From: Fulvivirga sediminis
GTDB taxonomy: Bacteria > Bacteroidota > Bacteroidia > Cytophagales > Cyclobacteriaceae
Direction of reading: 5' to 3'
Length of the DNA: 64,000 bases
NCBI RefSeq assembly: GCF_016757215.1
Contig: NZ_JAESIY010000011.1
Location: 1 to 64,000 of the forward strand
Each line of letters opens with the position of its first letter. Positions within the stretch are counted from its first letter, which is position 1. Below are positions 17,628-26,310 of the stretch, piece after piece. The notes under the pieces were generated by a model. It was not told the origin of the DNA and made no database searches. It worked only from the letters and a program-made list of their open reading frames with translations. The position numbers and the translations under genes were made by a program.

Positions 17628-18158
17628 ATGAAAAAGTCTGTAGCTATAGATATGGATCACGTTTTGGCTGATATAGAACAGCAGATGATCAAGTGGTATG
17701 CTGATCAATATGGAGTGCTGGTAGCGAAAGAAACTTTAAAAGGAAAGGCGGAGCAAGAGGCATTTCCAGATAAGGAAAAGTTGAGGAAGCTATTATTTAT
17801 GCCAGGCTTTTTTAGAGATACGGAGGTGATTGAAGGAGCAATAGATGCTGTGAAAAAGTTGATTGAAGATTTTGAGGTTTACATCGTTTCAGCCGCCATG
17901 GAATTTCCACAGTCATTAGGTGAGAAGAAGGAATGGCTTACTGAACATTTTCCATTTATTAGTTGGAAGAACATTGTTTTCTGTGGTGATAAAAGTATTA
18001 TTGATACTGATTTTATGATTGATGACCACATGAAGAATTTAAATTATTGCAAAGGAAGAGGTATGCTTTTTACGGCAAGTCATAATGCTAATATTGAGTA
18101 TGATGTGCGAGTAAACAACTGGAAAGAAGCTTGCGATTACTTGTATCAAAACCGTTAA
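17628..18158 (+). CDS. 5'(3')-deoxyribonucleotidase-like HAD phosphatase (NT5C family)
   Basis: The 176-residue protein opens with the HAD motif I as AIDMDHVLADI (nucleophile Asp8, acid/base Asp10). It ends with a motif IV-like FMIDDHMKNL, matching the small NT5C family. Such enzymes dephosphorylate deoxyribonucleoside monophosphates and help balance nucleotide pools. The MFS gene follows after 5 bp, so the two form an operon under the DeoR regulator. A salvage or export role for the product is plausible but inferred only from context. Confidence 0.82.
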   Translation: MKKSVAIDMDHVLADIEQQMIKWYADQYGVLVAKETLKGKAEQEAFPDKEKLRKLLFMPGFFRDTEVIEGAIDAVKKLIEDFEVYIVSAAMEFPQSLGEKKEWLTEHFPFISWKNIVFCGDKSIIDTDFMIDDHMKNLNYCKGRGMLFTASHNANIEYDVRVNNWKEACDYLYQNR

Positions 18159-18163
18159 ATTGA

Positions 18164-19294
18164 TTGGATAATTTAAGAAAATCTCGGATAGGCATTGGAG
18201 CCGTATTTTTTGCTTATGGCTTATGTTTCGCCAGTTGGGCATCACGTATACCCAGCATACAGCAAGCTATGGAGCTTTCAGATTCTGCACTAGGTCTGGT
18301 GTTATTTGCGTTGCCTGTTGGTTCGTTAATTTCCTTGCCGCTTTCTGGTTATCTGGTGGCTAGGTATGGTAGTAAAATTGTGGTGATCATCTCTGCTAGT
18401 ATATATACATTTGCACTTACGGGTATTGGCTGGGCTTTCAATCTTTTTACATTAATTCCAGCACTTTTTGCATTTGGGCTGGTAGGTAATACGCTCAATA
18501 TAGCTATAAATACCCAAGCGGTGAGTCTGGAGGGTAAATATGGAAGAAATATTCTGGCTACATTTCATGGTATGTGGAGTCTTGCAGGATTTGCGGGAGC
18601 GGGAATAGGCGCTTATATGATTGCTGAAAGTATACTTACCCAATATCACTTTATGATAGTGTGGGTGCTGGCCTTGTCTATTTTGCTTTTTAGTTTTCGG
18701 TTTTTACTGTCAGAAGATACTGCTGATAATGAGCCTAAACCCATATTTGCGTGGCCAGAAAAATCACTTCTGCTGCTGGGTATAATCGCTTTTTGTTCTA
18801 TGATTAGCGAAGGGGCTATGTTTGACTGGAGCGGAGTGTATTTAAAAAAAGTAGTGCAAGTAAAGCAAGATTGGGTAGGTATTGGCTATGCAGCTTTTAT
18901 GGTAGCCATGGCTGGCTCCAGGCTGGTAGCTGATAAGCTCACCCATCATCTGGGAGTGACTAAAATGCTTCAGGTGAGCGGCTTGCTTACGGGAATAGGT
19001 CTGCTGATTATTGTGATATTTCCTAAGTTCATCATTTGTGTAATAGGCCTTTTAATAGTGGGTGTAGGTGTTTCGTCAGTGGTGCCTCTGGTGTATAGCA
19101 TGGCAGGGAAATCTAAGCAGATGTCATCTAGTGCGGCACTGGCTTCTGTATCCACGTTTGGGTTTTTGGGCTTTCTGGCAGGGCCTCCTATTATAGGGCT
19201 TATATCTGGGGCGGTGAGTTTAAAGTTAGCTTTTGCCTTACTTTCTTTGATGGGAATCATAGTCTTTTTGCTGTCTCGGAAGCTTTCTAAATAA
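18164..19294 (+). CDS. MFS transporter, YbjJ-like
   Basis: The 376-residue protein has twelve hydrophobic segments typical of a major facilitator. The region ASWASRIPSIQQAMELSDSA resembles the YbjJ/fucose-permease-like branch. The start is TTG at 18164, five bases after the nucleotidase stop; the first hydrophobic segment begins about ten residues in, which fits. It is likely an inner-membrane carrier for a small sugar, nucleoside or their breakdown products. The substrate cannot be read from sequence; operon context with a nucleotidase and a DeoR regulator favours a pentose- or nucleoside-related role. Confidence 0.82.
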   Translation: MDNLRKSRIGIGAVFFAYGLCFASWASRIPSIQQAMELSDSALGLVLFALPVGSLISLPLSGYLVARYGSKIVVIISASIYTFALTGIGWAFNLFTLIPALFAFGLVGNTLNIAINTQAVSLEGKYGRNILATFHGMWSLAGFAGAGIGAYMIAESILTQYHFMIVWVLALSILLFSFRFLLSEDTADNEPKPIFAWPEKSLLLLGIIAFCSMISEGAMFDWSGVYLKKVVQVKQDWVGIGYAAFMVAMAGSRLVADKLTHHLGVTKMLQVSGLLTGIGLLIIVIFPKFIICVIGLLIVGVGVSSVVPLVYSMAGKSKQMSSSAALASVSTFGFLGFLAGPPIIGLISGAVSLKLAFALLSLMGIIVFLLSRKLSK

Positions 19295-19605
19295 GAAGGG
19301 CTTCTATGTGAAAACTAGCCTGTCTGCAAGCTCTTCATTTAGGAGATGGTATTTTATCCATGAAAAATTTAAGGATCAAAGAGAGGTCATAGTTTTAAAA
19401 TAGGCTAATACTATTTTATATCAACTTGGTATCAACTAATTATGGTATTATATATGCAATAAACAGTAGAGTACTTTAAATGCCTGAGTGGTATGCCTTG
19501 TAATAGGCAAGGAAAAGATAAATAGCTGTGCAGAAAGGGTAGTATTAAGATGAGGATATAGCAATATCTCGCAGGTATGTGAAAATTAATACACATATAA
19601 TTTAG
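19295..19605. other. Gap with no recognisable feature
   Basis: This 311-bp gap between two + strand genes contains no convincing frame, RNA or strong terminator. It must hold the promoter of the Gmad2 lipoprotein gene; no clear TAnnTTTG box is visible. Confidence 0.45.
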
Positions 19606-20688
19606 ATGATAAAGCAAATAGGTATTTTAAGCATAGTGACGTTACAGATCCTTGTTGGGTGTAATAATCCTCAAAGAGAGCAGGAAAATACTAAAAGTAA
19701 TATAATGGAAAGCATTGCTTACCATGAATCAGAGAAAGTAAAAGACAAGAAAGTAGCAAGTGATAAGGGGGAGATAGACTGGGTTGATTATACCGCCTCT
19801 GCATTTCACTTCACTCTTGAAATGCCTAATACATGGAAGGTAGACGAAACAAAAAACAGTAAAGACGCCACTGTGCTTACCATGTATAGTTCTGGTTATG
19901 ATCTGGTGGCCAATCCACCTTTTGACTTTATAGAATACCCAAAAATCACCTATATCACTGTGCATCCTCAAGGTAGTAGTTTGCCAAAGCTTTTGGGTAG
20001 TAAAATTAACCTGCAAGGATGGAATAAGGATCTTCCTGTAGATTTTCAGCTGAATAAGGATTCTTCAATGGTGTATATACTAAATACCGGAGAGCCATGG
20101 GCTTATTTATTGAAGCCTTCTAATCCTCCTAAAGGTTGGAGCGAGAACGGATATATCTTTGTTCATATGGGCGTTTCTGATTTTTTAGCTCGTTGTTTTG
20201 ATGTAAATGGTAAGCCTAAATCAACGCATGATTTTGATATGTCTACAGGAGATAAAATGACCTACTACGGAGATGTAAAGGAGGCTGATAAGAAGATTGT
20301 GCAGCATGCCGTCAGTTCATTATATTTTTTTAATGGTAGAGGTACACGTCAGGATATAGCGCAGCTTATACAGGTAGATTGGCCTCAGCCAAATGATACC
20401 ATCTCGTCACCAATTACTATTAAAGGAAAGGCCAGGGGGGATTGGTATTTTGAAGGAAACTTTCCTGTAGTCTTAAAAAATGAAGATCAGAAAGTGCTTA
20501 GTGAAAAGCCAGCTAAGGCCAAGGCTAAATGGATGACCAAAAAGTGGGTGCCTTTTGAAATTACTATAGACTATGATAAGCCTAATCGTAATCAAGGGTT
20601 TTTGGTACTCAAGAAGGCTAATGCTTCAGGTAAGCCTGAAAATGATAGGAATTTGTCTATTCCTGTGGTGTTTTCGGCTAAGGAGTAG
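19606..20688 (+). CDS. Lipoprotein with C-terminal Gmad2 immunoglobulin-like domain
   Basis: The 360-residue protein starts with a lipoprotein signal peptide (ILVGC, Cys19). The middle part, about 55-240, is a beta-rich region (FHFTLEMPNTWKVDE) like a PsbP-type or surface domain. The last ~100 residues match Gmad2, the Ig-like domain first described in spore germination proteins: VDWPQPNDTISSPITIKGKA, then WYFEGNFPVVL, WVPFEITIDY and GFLVLKKANASGKPEN. The host is not a spore former, so the domain serves another envelope role. It faces the TlpA lipoprotein gene end to end, with 2 bp between stops. Confidence 0.75.
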   Translation: MIKQIGILSIVTLQILVGCNNPQREQENTKSNIMESIAYHESEKVKDKKVASDKGEIDWVDYTASAFHFTLEMPNTWKVDETKNSKDATVLTMYSSGYDLVANPPFDFIEYPKITYITVHPQGSSLPKLLGSKINLQGWNKDLPVDFQLNKDSSMVYILNTGEPWAYLLKPSNPPKGWSENGYIFVHMGVSDFLARCFDVNGKPKSTHDFDMSTGDKMTYYGDVKEADKKIVQHAVSSLYFFNGRGTRQDIAQLIQVDWPQPNDTISSPITIKGKARGDWYFEGNFPVVLKNEDQKVLSEKPAKAKAKWMTKKWVPFEITIDYDKPNRNQGFLVLKKANASGKPENDRNLSIPVVFSAKE

Positions 20689-20690
20689 CC

Positions 20691-21206
20691 TTATATTGGC
20701 GATCTTTCCGTTTGTCCTGAGGATATGATTAGTTGCAGATTTTCTTTTGTGTCCCACTCGCGAGCTCCGGTTTCACTAAAGGATAGTTGGCCATCCTTAG
20801 AAATAATAAAGGTAGTTGGTAAGCCCTTAATGTCTAGCTGTTCCAACGGCATATCCAGTTTCGCAAAGGTGAGCGCATAATCATGGGTCTTTAAGAATTT
20901 TCTTATTTGTCCTAATGGCTCATTAGAAACCATCAAAAATATCACATCATCTTCTTTTAGCGCTTTTTTAGCCTTTTCTAAAGAGGGCATTTCTTTAATG
21001 CATGGCACGCACCAAGTGGCCCAAAAATTGATTACCAGCGTTTTGCTTTTGTACTGTGAGAGATCAATTTTATCTCCTTCAATGGTCTTAAGTTTCATTC
21101 CTTCTAAGATGTTGTCTGGTTCGGAGTCTGAGGTCTCTGTGGTGGCTCCAGTACATGAAATTATAGCTAATACTACTAATGGAAGTAGTAACTTGGTTAA
21201 ATGCAT
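20691..21206 (-). CDS. TlpA-like thioredoxin lipoprotein
   Basis: I start at 21206 because the resulting MHLTKLLLPLVVLAIISC is a clean lipoprotein signal (Cys18); the longer frame to 21299 has no signal. The 171-residue protein carries a thioredoxin domain with the redox pair Cys66/Cys69 in FWATWCVPCIKEMP, and LDIKGLPTTFIISKDGQL with the cis-Pro loop. It should act as a periplasm-facing thiol-disulfide reductase of the TlpA/ResA type. It is a single gene; divergent transcription with the CHRD-like lipoprotein starts about 230 bp away. Confidence 0.87.
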   Translation of the reverse strand: MHLTKLLLPLVVLAIISCTGATTETSDSEPDNILEGMKLKTIEGDKIDLSQYKSKTLVINFWATWCVPCIKEMPSLEKAKKALKEDDVIFLMVSNEPLGQIRKFLKTHDYALTFAKLDMPLEQLDIKGLPTTFIISKDGQLSFSETGAREWDTKENLQLIISSGQTERSPI

Positions 21207-21441
21207 AGTTTTGGTTTTTCTAATATAACAAAAACGTAGAGATACTGTTATGTTCGAAATCCTTGAAGCTAGAAGTTTAAATGGGGCAGAAAGCATCAAT
21301 CAAATGCCTTTTGTTTTACCTGTTGCCGTCAATCTTTTGTAATTAATAATTGACCGTACATCAATTTTTTTGGTTAAAAAACTGTTATTAATAGCGATTG
21401 GCTGTAATATGAACTAGATTTATCGCCTAAGTATTTACACA

Positions 21442-21963
21442 ATGAAAAATAACATCTTATTAATCGTTTTAGCTAGCCTGTTATTTGCCGCATGTGGTAG
21501 CGAATCAGATTCAGGCGATGATGATATGTATACTGGCAGAGAGCTTACCTACAATTTGTATCAAGCCTCTGAATATCCTACCCACGGATCAGTTGTTTTT
21601 AAAGAGTTATCAAATGGCAGGGTAGAAGCAATCGTACATTTAGATGGCACTGAGGGAGAGTCTATGCATCCTGCTCATCTGCATTTTGGCAATATAGAAA
21701 CTGAAAATGCGGCTGTAGCGGCTAATTTTAATGATGTATCAGCTGAGAGCGGAGGTAGTACTACAGTAGTGAATACCCTGACGGATAACAGTGAGTTTAC
21801 TTTTGATGATATTGAGAACTTTGATGGTTCTATAAAAATACACTTGTCCGCTACTGGAGATGGAGAGAAAGTAATATTAGCAGCTGGTAATATAGGAGCC
21901 AATAAAACAACTAAAATACTTCAAAGTGGCAGAGTGGAAGTAGCAAACTGCACTAATGAATAA
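21442..21963 (+). CDS. CHRD-like lipoprotein
   Basis: The 173-residue protein has a lipoprotein signal (LLFAACG, Cys18) and an acidic linker. It then carries a domain with the HPAHLHFG motif and glycine-rich strands (EAIVHLDGTEGESMHPAHLH, IKIHLSATGDGEKVILAAGN). This resembles the CHRD / superoxide-dismutase-like fold seen in secreted bacterial proteins. Metal binding through the two His residues is possible but not shown. It is monocistronic and closed by a strong terminator at 22006-22043. Confidence 0.72.
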   Translation: MKNNILLIVLASLLFAACGSESDSGDDDMYTGRELTYNLYQASEYPTHGSVVFKELSNGRVEAIVHLDGTEGESMHPAHLHFGNIETENAAVAANFNDVSAESGGSTTVVNTLTDNSEFTFDDIENFDGSIKIHLSATGDGEKVILAAGNIGANKTTKILQSGRVEVANCTNE

Positions 21964-22005
21964 GATCTAGAAACTGTGCTACAGTTTATATATTTATTAA
22001 AAATG

Positions 22006-22043
22006 AAGGCCGATCTGATTGAATTAGATCGGCCTTTCTTTTT
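22006..22043 (+). terminator. Rho-independent terminator
   Basis: The arms AAGGCCGATCT (22006-22016) and AGATCGGCCTT (22026-22036) pair perfectly around a 9-nt loop and are followed by TCTTTTT. It ends the CHRD-like lipoprotein gene and can also serve the converging DUF4136 gene. Confidence 0.9.
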
Positions 22044-22059
22044 AATAAATTATTGATAT

Positions 22060-22638
22060 TCAATTAGCCCTACTTGTTATTTGGCCTTGTCCGGCTCGGT
22101 AAGGATATTTAGAAAATATCATAGATACACCCTCTCTTATTTCAGTTTGCTTATTTTCAGTTTGAGGATTTAGAGTTCCAGAGGCATACCCTTGCCATAC
22201 TAGCTGTCTTTTGCTGCGATCAATGATGTCTATCACTATACTTCCTTGTTTGGTATTAGAAGTTTCGACATTGTTTCCCCAAGAGTAATAGCCGTAATAT
22301 GGGTAAGGGTTGTAGTTTTTACTAGTGATCTTTTGTTCTACTATTACCTGAGGGTTAATTAGTAAATCTGGATTCTCGCGGGAAAGGGTATAGCCTCTAC
22401 CCATCATTTCTTCTTCTATGGATTTTTTTAGCCTTTTCTTTATCAGTGTATTATAGAACAAAGGCTCACTGTTCTTGTCTCCGTTTTCGTTTTGAAAGTT
22501 ATCCGACCAATAAAAGGTGTGATAACTACTGAAGTCAGCATCTCTATCATAATCCGTATTGACGGTGGTAGATACTGCTGTGCAACCTGTAAGCCATAAT
22601 GAGATTAATCCTATGCCTAATATATTCCATTTCTTCAT
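22060..22638 (-). CDS. DUF4136 lipoprotein
   Basis: Starting at 22638 gives 192 residues with the lipoprotein signal SLWLTGC (Cys19). The start is supported by a full Shine-Dalgarno AAAGGAGG a few bases upstream, which is uncommon in this phylum. The body is DUF4136: VNTDYDRDADFSSYHTFYW at the front, KRLKKSIEEEMMGRGYTLSR in the middle, and VIDIIDRSKRQLVWQGYASG near the end. These envelope lipoproteins are common in Bacteroidota and have no assigned function. The longer frame to 22680 would put charged residues before the signal. Confidence 0.86.
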   Translation of the reverse strand: MKKWNILGIGLISLWLTGCTAVSTTVNTDYDRDADFSSYHTFYWSDNFQNENGDKNSEPLFYNTLIKKRLKKSIEEEMMGRGYTLSRENPDLLINPQVIVEQKITSKNYNPYPYYGYYSWGNNVETSNTKQGSIVIDIIDRSKRQLVWQGYASGTLNPQTENKQTEIREGVSMIFSKYPYRAGQGQITSRAN

Positions 22639-22759
22639 GTTTCCTCCTTTTTTGTTACTAAACTCACAGATTTGTAACAAACCAGAAGTAAAAAATGTTG
22701 ATCAATATGTTTATAAATATGGATTTTTTGAAGATATTAAATAACTGATTGAGAGATGT

Positions 22760-23956
22760 TTATTGACGCTTATTGGCTAATATTCTAATATCGCAGTTTA
22801 GGCTTATCAGAAAAGCTTCCATTCCGTCACTGCGTTTATAATTGGCCGCTCTTATTTCCATTCCTTTCAATATGGATAACTTATTTTTGCTGAGTTTCAT
22901 TCGTCCAATTCCATAGAGTGGTGAATAGTAAATACCAAGGCCAACTTTATGACTACTGAAACCAGAAAGATCATAGTCAGAAGTGTAATACGCTTGCTCT
23001 GACGAATGTTGCTGATAGGCAGCAAAGAAATTTGCCTTAGTCTGGCTATGGAATCTATAAAAGGGGCTAATGGTGAAAAATTGAGTTATGGAAATAGGTA
23101 TTTCTATATCAGCCGTATGGGCCTCAATACCAAAATCATCGGAATAATAGCGGTAGAAAAATCTGCCGATAAGGTAATCATTAATATAATAGTTGAGTCT
23201 CAGACCTAGTGGATATTTCCAACGACTGTCTGGCAGTTTTTCTATTTTAGGAAGATCTTCCTCAGCAAAGTAAACACGGTGAAAAGGAGTAGATAATAAA
23301 CCTTTTTGATAAACCAGATCGAAAAGGAGAGAAGCTTGCAATTTCTTATTAATCACTTGAGAGTAGGCCGTAGATAGGGAATACGAATTTCTCTTATTAG
23401 TAGTAATCACGGCGTTGTTGGTACCTCTGATTTCTTCTGGGAAAATGGGCAACCAAGTATCGAAGTAAGCACTTGCATTAATGCCCACTTCGCGGTTATG
23501 ATCCATAGATGATACTGACCAGCCTCCTTTAATAAAGGTAGATAGGTAATCTGTTTCCGTAGATCCTCCTGCACTCACTGAGTACTGATGATTTACATTG
23601 TACTCTTTATTATATCCGATTTCCATAGAGGCTCGAACATCTTCTCTGGAGGCTGATGAAACCCTACTATCAATGTTGTCAGTGGAGGCGGAAGTATATA
23701 CATTGAGGTGAGAATAAAAGAAAATAGCACTAACAGAATCCAGCGGTATATTAATGTTTATTTCTGTGGCTCTATCTTGTAGGTCTTGAGTGCCTTTTCC
23801 TCCAGTTACGGCAGCATGATCACCATCTTGGGTGTAGTAGTTAAATAAGAAATTGACATCTATCTCCTTTTTGTCATTCTCCTGACCATATGCTATACAG
23901 GTCGCCAGGCTTAAGCTTAACAATAGAAATAAGGACTTATTAAGATTATAAAACAT
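22760..23956 (-). CDS. DUF3570 outer-membrane beta-barrel protein
   Basis: The 398-residue protein has a signal peptide ending in CIAYGQ. It is built from alternating amphipathic strands with features of DUF3570: DYLSTFIKGGWSVSSMDHNR, QKGLLSTPFHRVYF, FFYRYYSDDFGIEAHT and YYTSDYDLSGFSSHKVGLGI. DUF3570 proteins in Bacteroidota often occur with flavin- and redox-linked lipoproteins; no such partner is seen here. Its ATG overlaps the end of the upstream barrel gene by 11 bp, so the two are one transcript. Function is unknown. Confidence 0.78.
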   Translation of the reverse strand: MFYNLNKSLFLLLSLSLATCIAYGQENDKKEIDVNFLFNYYTQDGDHAAVTGGKGTQDLQDRATEININIPLDSVSAIFFYSHLNVYTSASTDNIDSRVSSASREDVRASMEIGYNKEYNVNHQYSVSAGGSTETDYLSTFIKGGWSVSSMDHNREVGINASAYFDTWLPIFPEEIRGTNNAVITTNKRNSYSLSTAYSQVINKKLQASLLFDLVYQKGLLSTPFHRVYFAEEDLPKIEKLPDSRWKYPLGLRLNYYINDYLIGRFFYRYYSDDFGIEAHTADIEIPISITQFFTISPFYRFHSQTKANFFAAYQQHSSEQAYYTSDYDLSGFSSHKVGLGIYYSPLYGIGRMKLSKNKLSILKGMEIRAANYKRSDGMEAFLISLNCDIRILANKRQ

Positions 23957-24572
23957 GGAATCGCAGGCCTAATAGCAGTGAAAGGTTTCTGATTATATGT
24001 TTAGAGGATTCATCTTCTGGCTTTATGGTCATAGCCACGTATTGAAGCTGTAGGTGTAAAGACTTGTTTTTTCCTAACCCAAATTGATTAGAGGCACCTA
24101 TTTTAAAGTAACTTTTCTTGTCATCATTTTCATGCCCAATGTAGTTGGCAGAAGTATTAAACCAGCCATAAGATAGCGATGGACCTAGTTTATAGTTAGG
24201 GCTTTGTATGAGAAAAAACTCAGTGGTGATAAAAGCCGACCTGAACGTAATATTTTTGCCCGTAACAGCATATTGGTTTTTTACAGCATTATCATTGTAA
24301 GCTATTAGCTCATGTTCATTTAACCTGCTATAGTTGATGCCAGCTCCCACGTTCCAATAAGCGTTGATGCTATAAAGAGCATTGAATCCTAAATCAAAAT
24401 TGGCAATATAGTGAGACCGATCCCATTGATTGATATCACTTTTATCGAAAACCCACCAGCCGGCACCGGTACTAAAAGTAGGTACCATTATTAACCGTTT
24501 TTTGGGTTCATTTTGACTATAAACCTCAATGGATAGGCAGTATAGTATTAAAAAAAATAGAGGGTATCTCAT
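23946..24572 (-). CDS. Outer-membrane beta-barrel protein of unknown function
   Basis: The 208-residue protein has a signal peptide (LILYCLSIEVYSQ) followed by amphipathic strands ending in a typical barrel terminal sequence, LSLLLGLRFHVL. Repeated aromatic strands such as WNVGAGINYSRLN and KLGPSLSYGWFNTS support an 8- to 10-stranded outer-membrane barrel. It is the first gene of the pair with the DUF3570 protein, overlapping it by 11 bp, so the two products may act together. I cannot name a family. Confidence 0.68.
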   Translation of the reverse strand: MRYPLFFLILYCLSIEVYSQNEPKKRLIMVPTFSTGAGWWVFDKSDINQWDRSHYIANFDLGFNALYSINAYWNVGAGINYSRLNEHELIAYNDNAVKNQYAVTGKNITFRSAFITTEFFLIQSPNYKLGPSLSYGWFNTSANYIGHENDDKKSYFKIGASNQFGLGKNKSLHLQLQYVAMTIKPEDESSKHIIRNLSLLLGLRFHVL

Positions 24573-24672
24573 GGACTATCAAAAATACACCGAATTTAGC
24601 TAAATATATGAGGAGGAAAATTAATAAATTATTTTCCAGGTAAAGAAATGTTAATAAGATTATAATATAAGA

Positions 24673-24709
24673 ATATTGATATCAATATGATTAATTACTA
24701 TATTGATAT
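24673..24709. promoter_or_regulatory. 16-bp palindrome and repeated half-site before a small gene
   Basis: ATATTGATATCAATAT at 24673-24688 is a perfect palindrome, and its half ATATTGATAT occurs again at 24700-24709. Both lie directly upstream of the ATG at 24711. It may be an operator. AT-rich palindromes also arise by chance, so this is tentative. Confidence 0.3.
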
Positions 24710-24710
24710 T

Positions 24711-24974
24711 ATGGTTACCAGAGAGATCTTTGATGGCCTTTCTTTAAGGAAGAGGCATGCTGCAATTCAACATGGAGGCGTTTTTCAAAAAGAATGTCAT
24801 CGTTTTGAGAAATGTTTGCAGCTCTATGAGTTAGGTGATTTTTTAGTTGAAGCTTGTTTTAATGATAAGTATGAACTTATTCAGATAGAGGTTATTTCAC
24901 ATACATCGGCTGTGTTATTTTATGACATTTCATGTCAGGCTTTTAGTTCTTCTATGGCAGGAAAGCGTATCTAA
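24711..24974 (+). CDS. Small hypothetical protein
   Basis: The frame from the ATG at 24711 encodes 87 residues; an in-frame ATG at 24687 would add eight but lies on a palindrome. The sequence is soluble, with RKRHAAIQHGGVFQKECHRF and FLVEACFNDKYELIQIEVIS. It shows good amino-acid balance, three Cys and a basic N-terminal half. I recognise no family. Its 3' end overlaps that of the converging permease gene by 23 bp, which is unusual and slightly lowers confidence. Confidence 0.5.
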   Translation: MVTREIFDGLSLRKRHAAIQHGGVFQKECHRFEKCLQLYELGDFLVEACFNDKYELIQIEVISHTSAVLFYDISCQAFSSSMAGKRI

Positions 24975-26187
24975 TTATTATTCCTCCAAGGAGCCATATG
25001 TAGGCTATGATGGCTAATACTTTCAAAATACCTTCTAGTTTTCCCTTGTCAGCCATGGCATGTCCGTGATGATGATCTTGGTTTTTAGGCTTTTTGCTTT
25101 TAAACCATAACAGTATACCTGAAATCGCTACAAAGGCAAGGTTTAGAAAAAATGTATAATTAATCTTAAAGTGCTCCTGATCTTGCATGCCTCCACTTTT
25201 CTGTGTTTCTGGTAGTATGTCAAAAAAAGTAAAGCCATAATGTAATAACAAGGAAGTGCCTACAAGAGCAATAAAAAGAGTTAGCAATATATAAAGGGCC
25301 ATTTTCCAACCGTAATATTTGGCGTTAATTCTTAATACAGGGAATACCACCAGGTCACTGAAGATAAAAGCCATTACTCCCGCAAAGCTAACACCATTTG
25401 AGTATAGGAGAGAGGCCAGAGGTATATTGCCCATAGAGCCAATAAAAGTGGTGAATGCAGCTACCGGGCCTACCAGTACATGCTCTAGCACTTGCAGAAA
25501 TGAAAGGTTGTCTTGCCCGCTACCTCCGGTGCCTATAAATAGTGTTTGAAAAAAGCTTTTGGGAACAAACGCAGCTATTATGCCTGCTATGGTGAAACCT
25601 ATGGTGACGTCTTTCCATACCATCTTCCATTCCATAACATACTGCATACCTACTTTATGCCAGCCTTTAAAGCTTTTTATCTCTTTACGCCAATCAGAGG
25701 AGTCCATGGTGTGATCTTTCTCTTCATTATTGAACTTATCTCTTACCTTTTTGATCAGTTTTTGGGGTTTAGTGATTTTTATGAAAACCCAGGAGACAAG
25801 TATTAATAAAAGACCTCCTAAATATTCACCTGCTACAAACTGCCAGGTCAGGAATATGCCTATCACTATTCCTAATTCTATAACCAGGTTAGTCGATGCC
25901 AGTAAAAAAGCAATAGAAGGTATAAAGCCAGCACCTTTTTTAAATAATGATTTAGTAGTAGCAAGAGCGGCAAAGCTGCATGAGCTGGATATGAACCCAA
26001 AGAAAGTGGCTAAACCTACTTCTTTTGCACTGGCGCCACCCATAGATTTTTTCATACGATCTTGAGTAACGAAAACCTGTATCATACTACTAACTATGTA
26101 GCCCAGAGCGAAAGCCCATAGTGCAGACCAGAAAAATCCTAGTGTAGTATAAGCTGATTCTCCCCATTTATCTAAAAATTCTGACAT
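24952..26187 (-). CDS. Permease of the ArsP_1/YraQ (DUF318) type
   Basis: The 411-residue inner-membrane protein has about ten hydrophobic segments. The family signature is present: GFISSSCSFAALATTKSLFK with its conserved cysteine, and a repeat half later as FTTFIGSMGNIPLASLLYSN. A histidine stretch (DHHHGHAM) in a C-terminal loop suggests metal contact. Family members export arsenicals or act with metal-handling systems; the substrate here is not known. The neighbouring copper-binding four-helix gene at 28352-28681 fits a metal-related theme but is separated by two genes. Confidence 0.83.
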   Translation of the reverse strand: MSEFLDKWGESAYTTLGFFWSALWAFALGYIVSSMIQVFVTQDRMKKSMGGASAKEVGLATFFGFISSSCSFAALATTKSLFKKGAGFIPSIAFLLASTNLVIELGIVIGIFLTWQFVAGEYLGGLLLILVSWVFIKITKPQKLIKKVRDKFNNEEKDHTMDSSDWRKEIKSFKGWHKVGMQYVMEWKMVWKDVTIGFTIAGIIAAFVPKSFFQTLFIGTGGSGQDNLSFLQVLEHVLVGPVAAFTTFIGSMGNIPLASLLYSNGVSFAGVMAFIFSDLVVFPVLRINAKYYGWKMALYILLTLFIALVGTSLLLHYGFTFFDILPETQKSGGMQDQEHFKINYTFFLNLAFVAISGILLWFKSKKPKNQDHHHGHAMADKGKLEGILKVLAIIAYIWLLGGIIIRYAFLP

Positions 26188-26310
26188 ATCTTAATCTTTA
26201 TTGACTATTAAAGAAGTGAAAATCATGAGTTGTCAATGCATAAACCCTACTATATAAATTGCTAAAACAGCAAAATGGTTATGGTTTATTTATATTTTAA
26301 GTACTTACTG

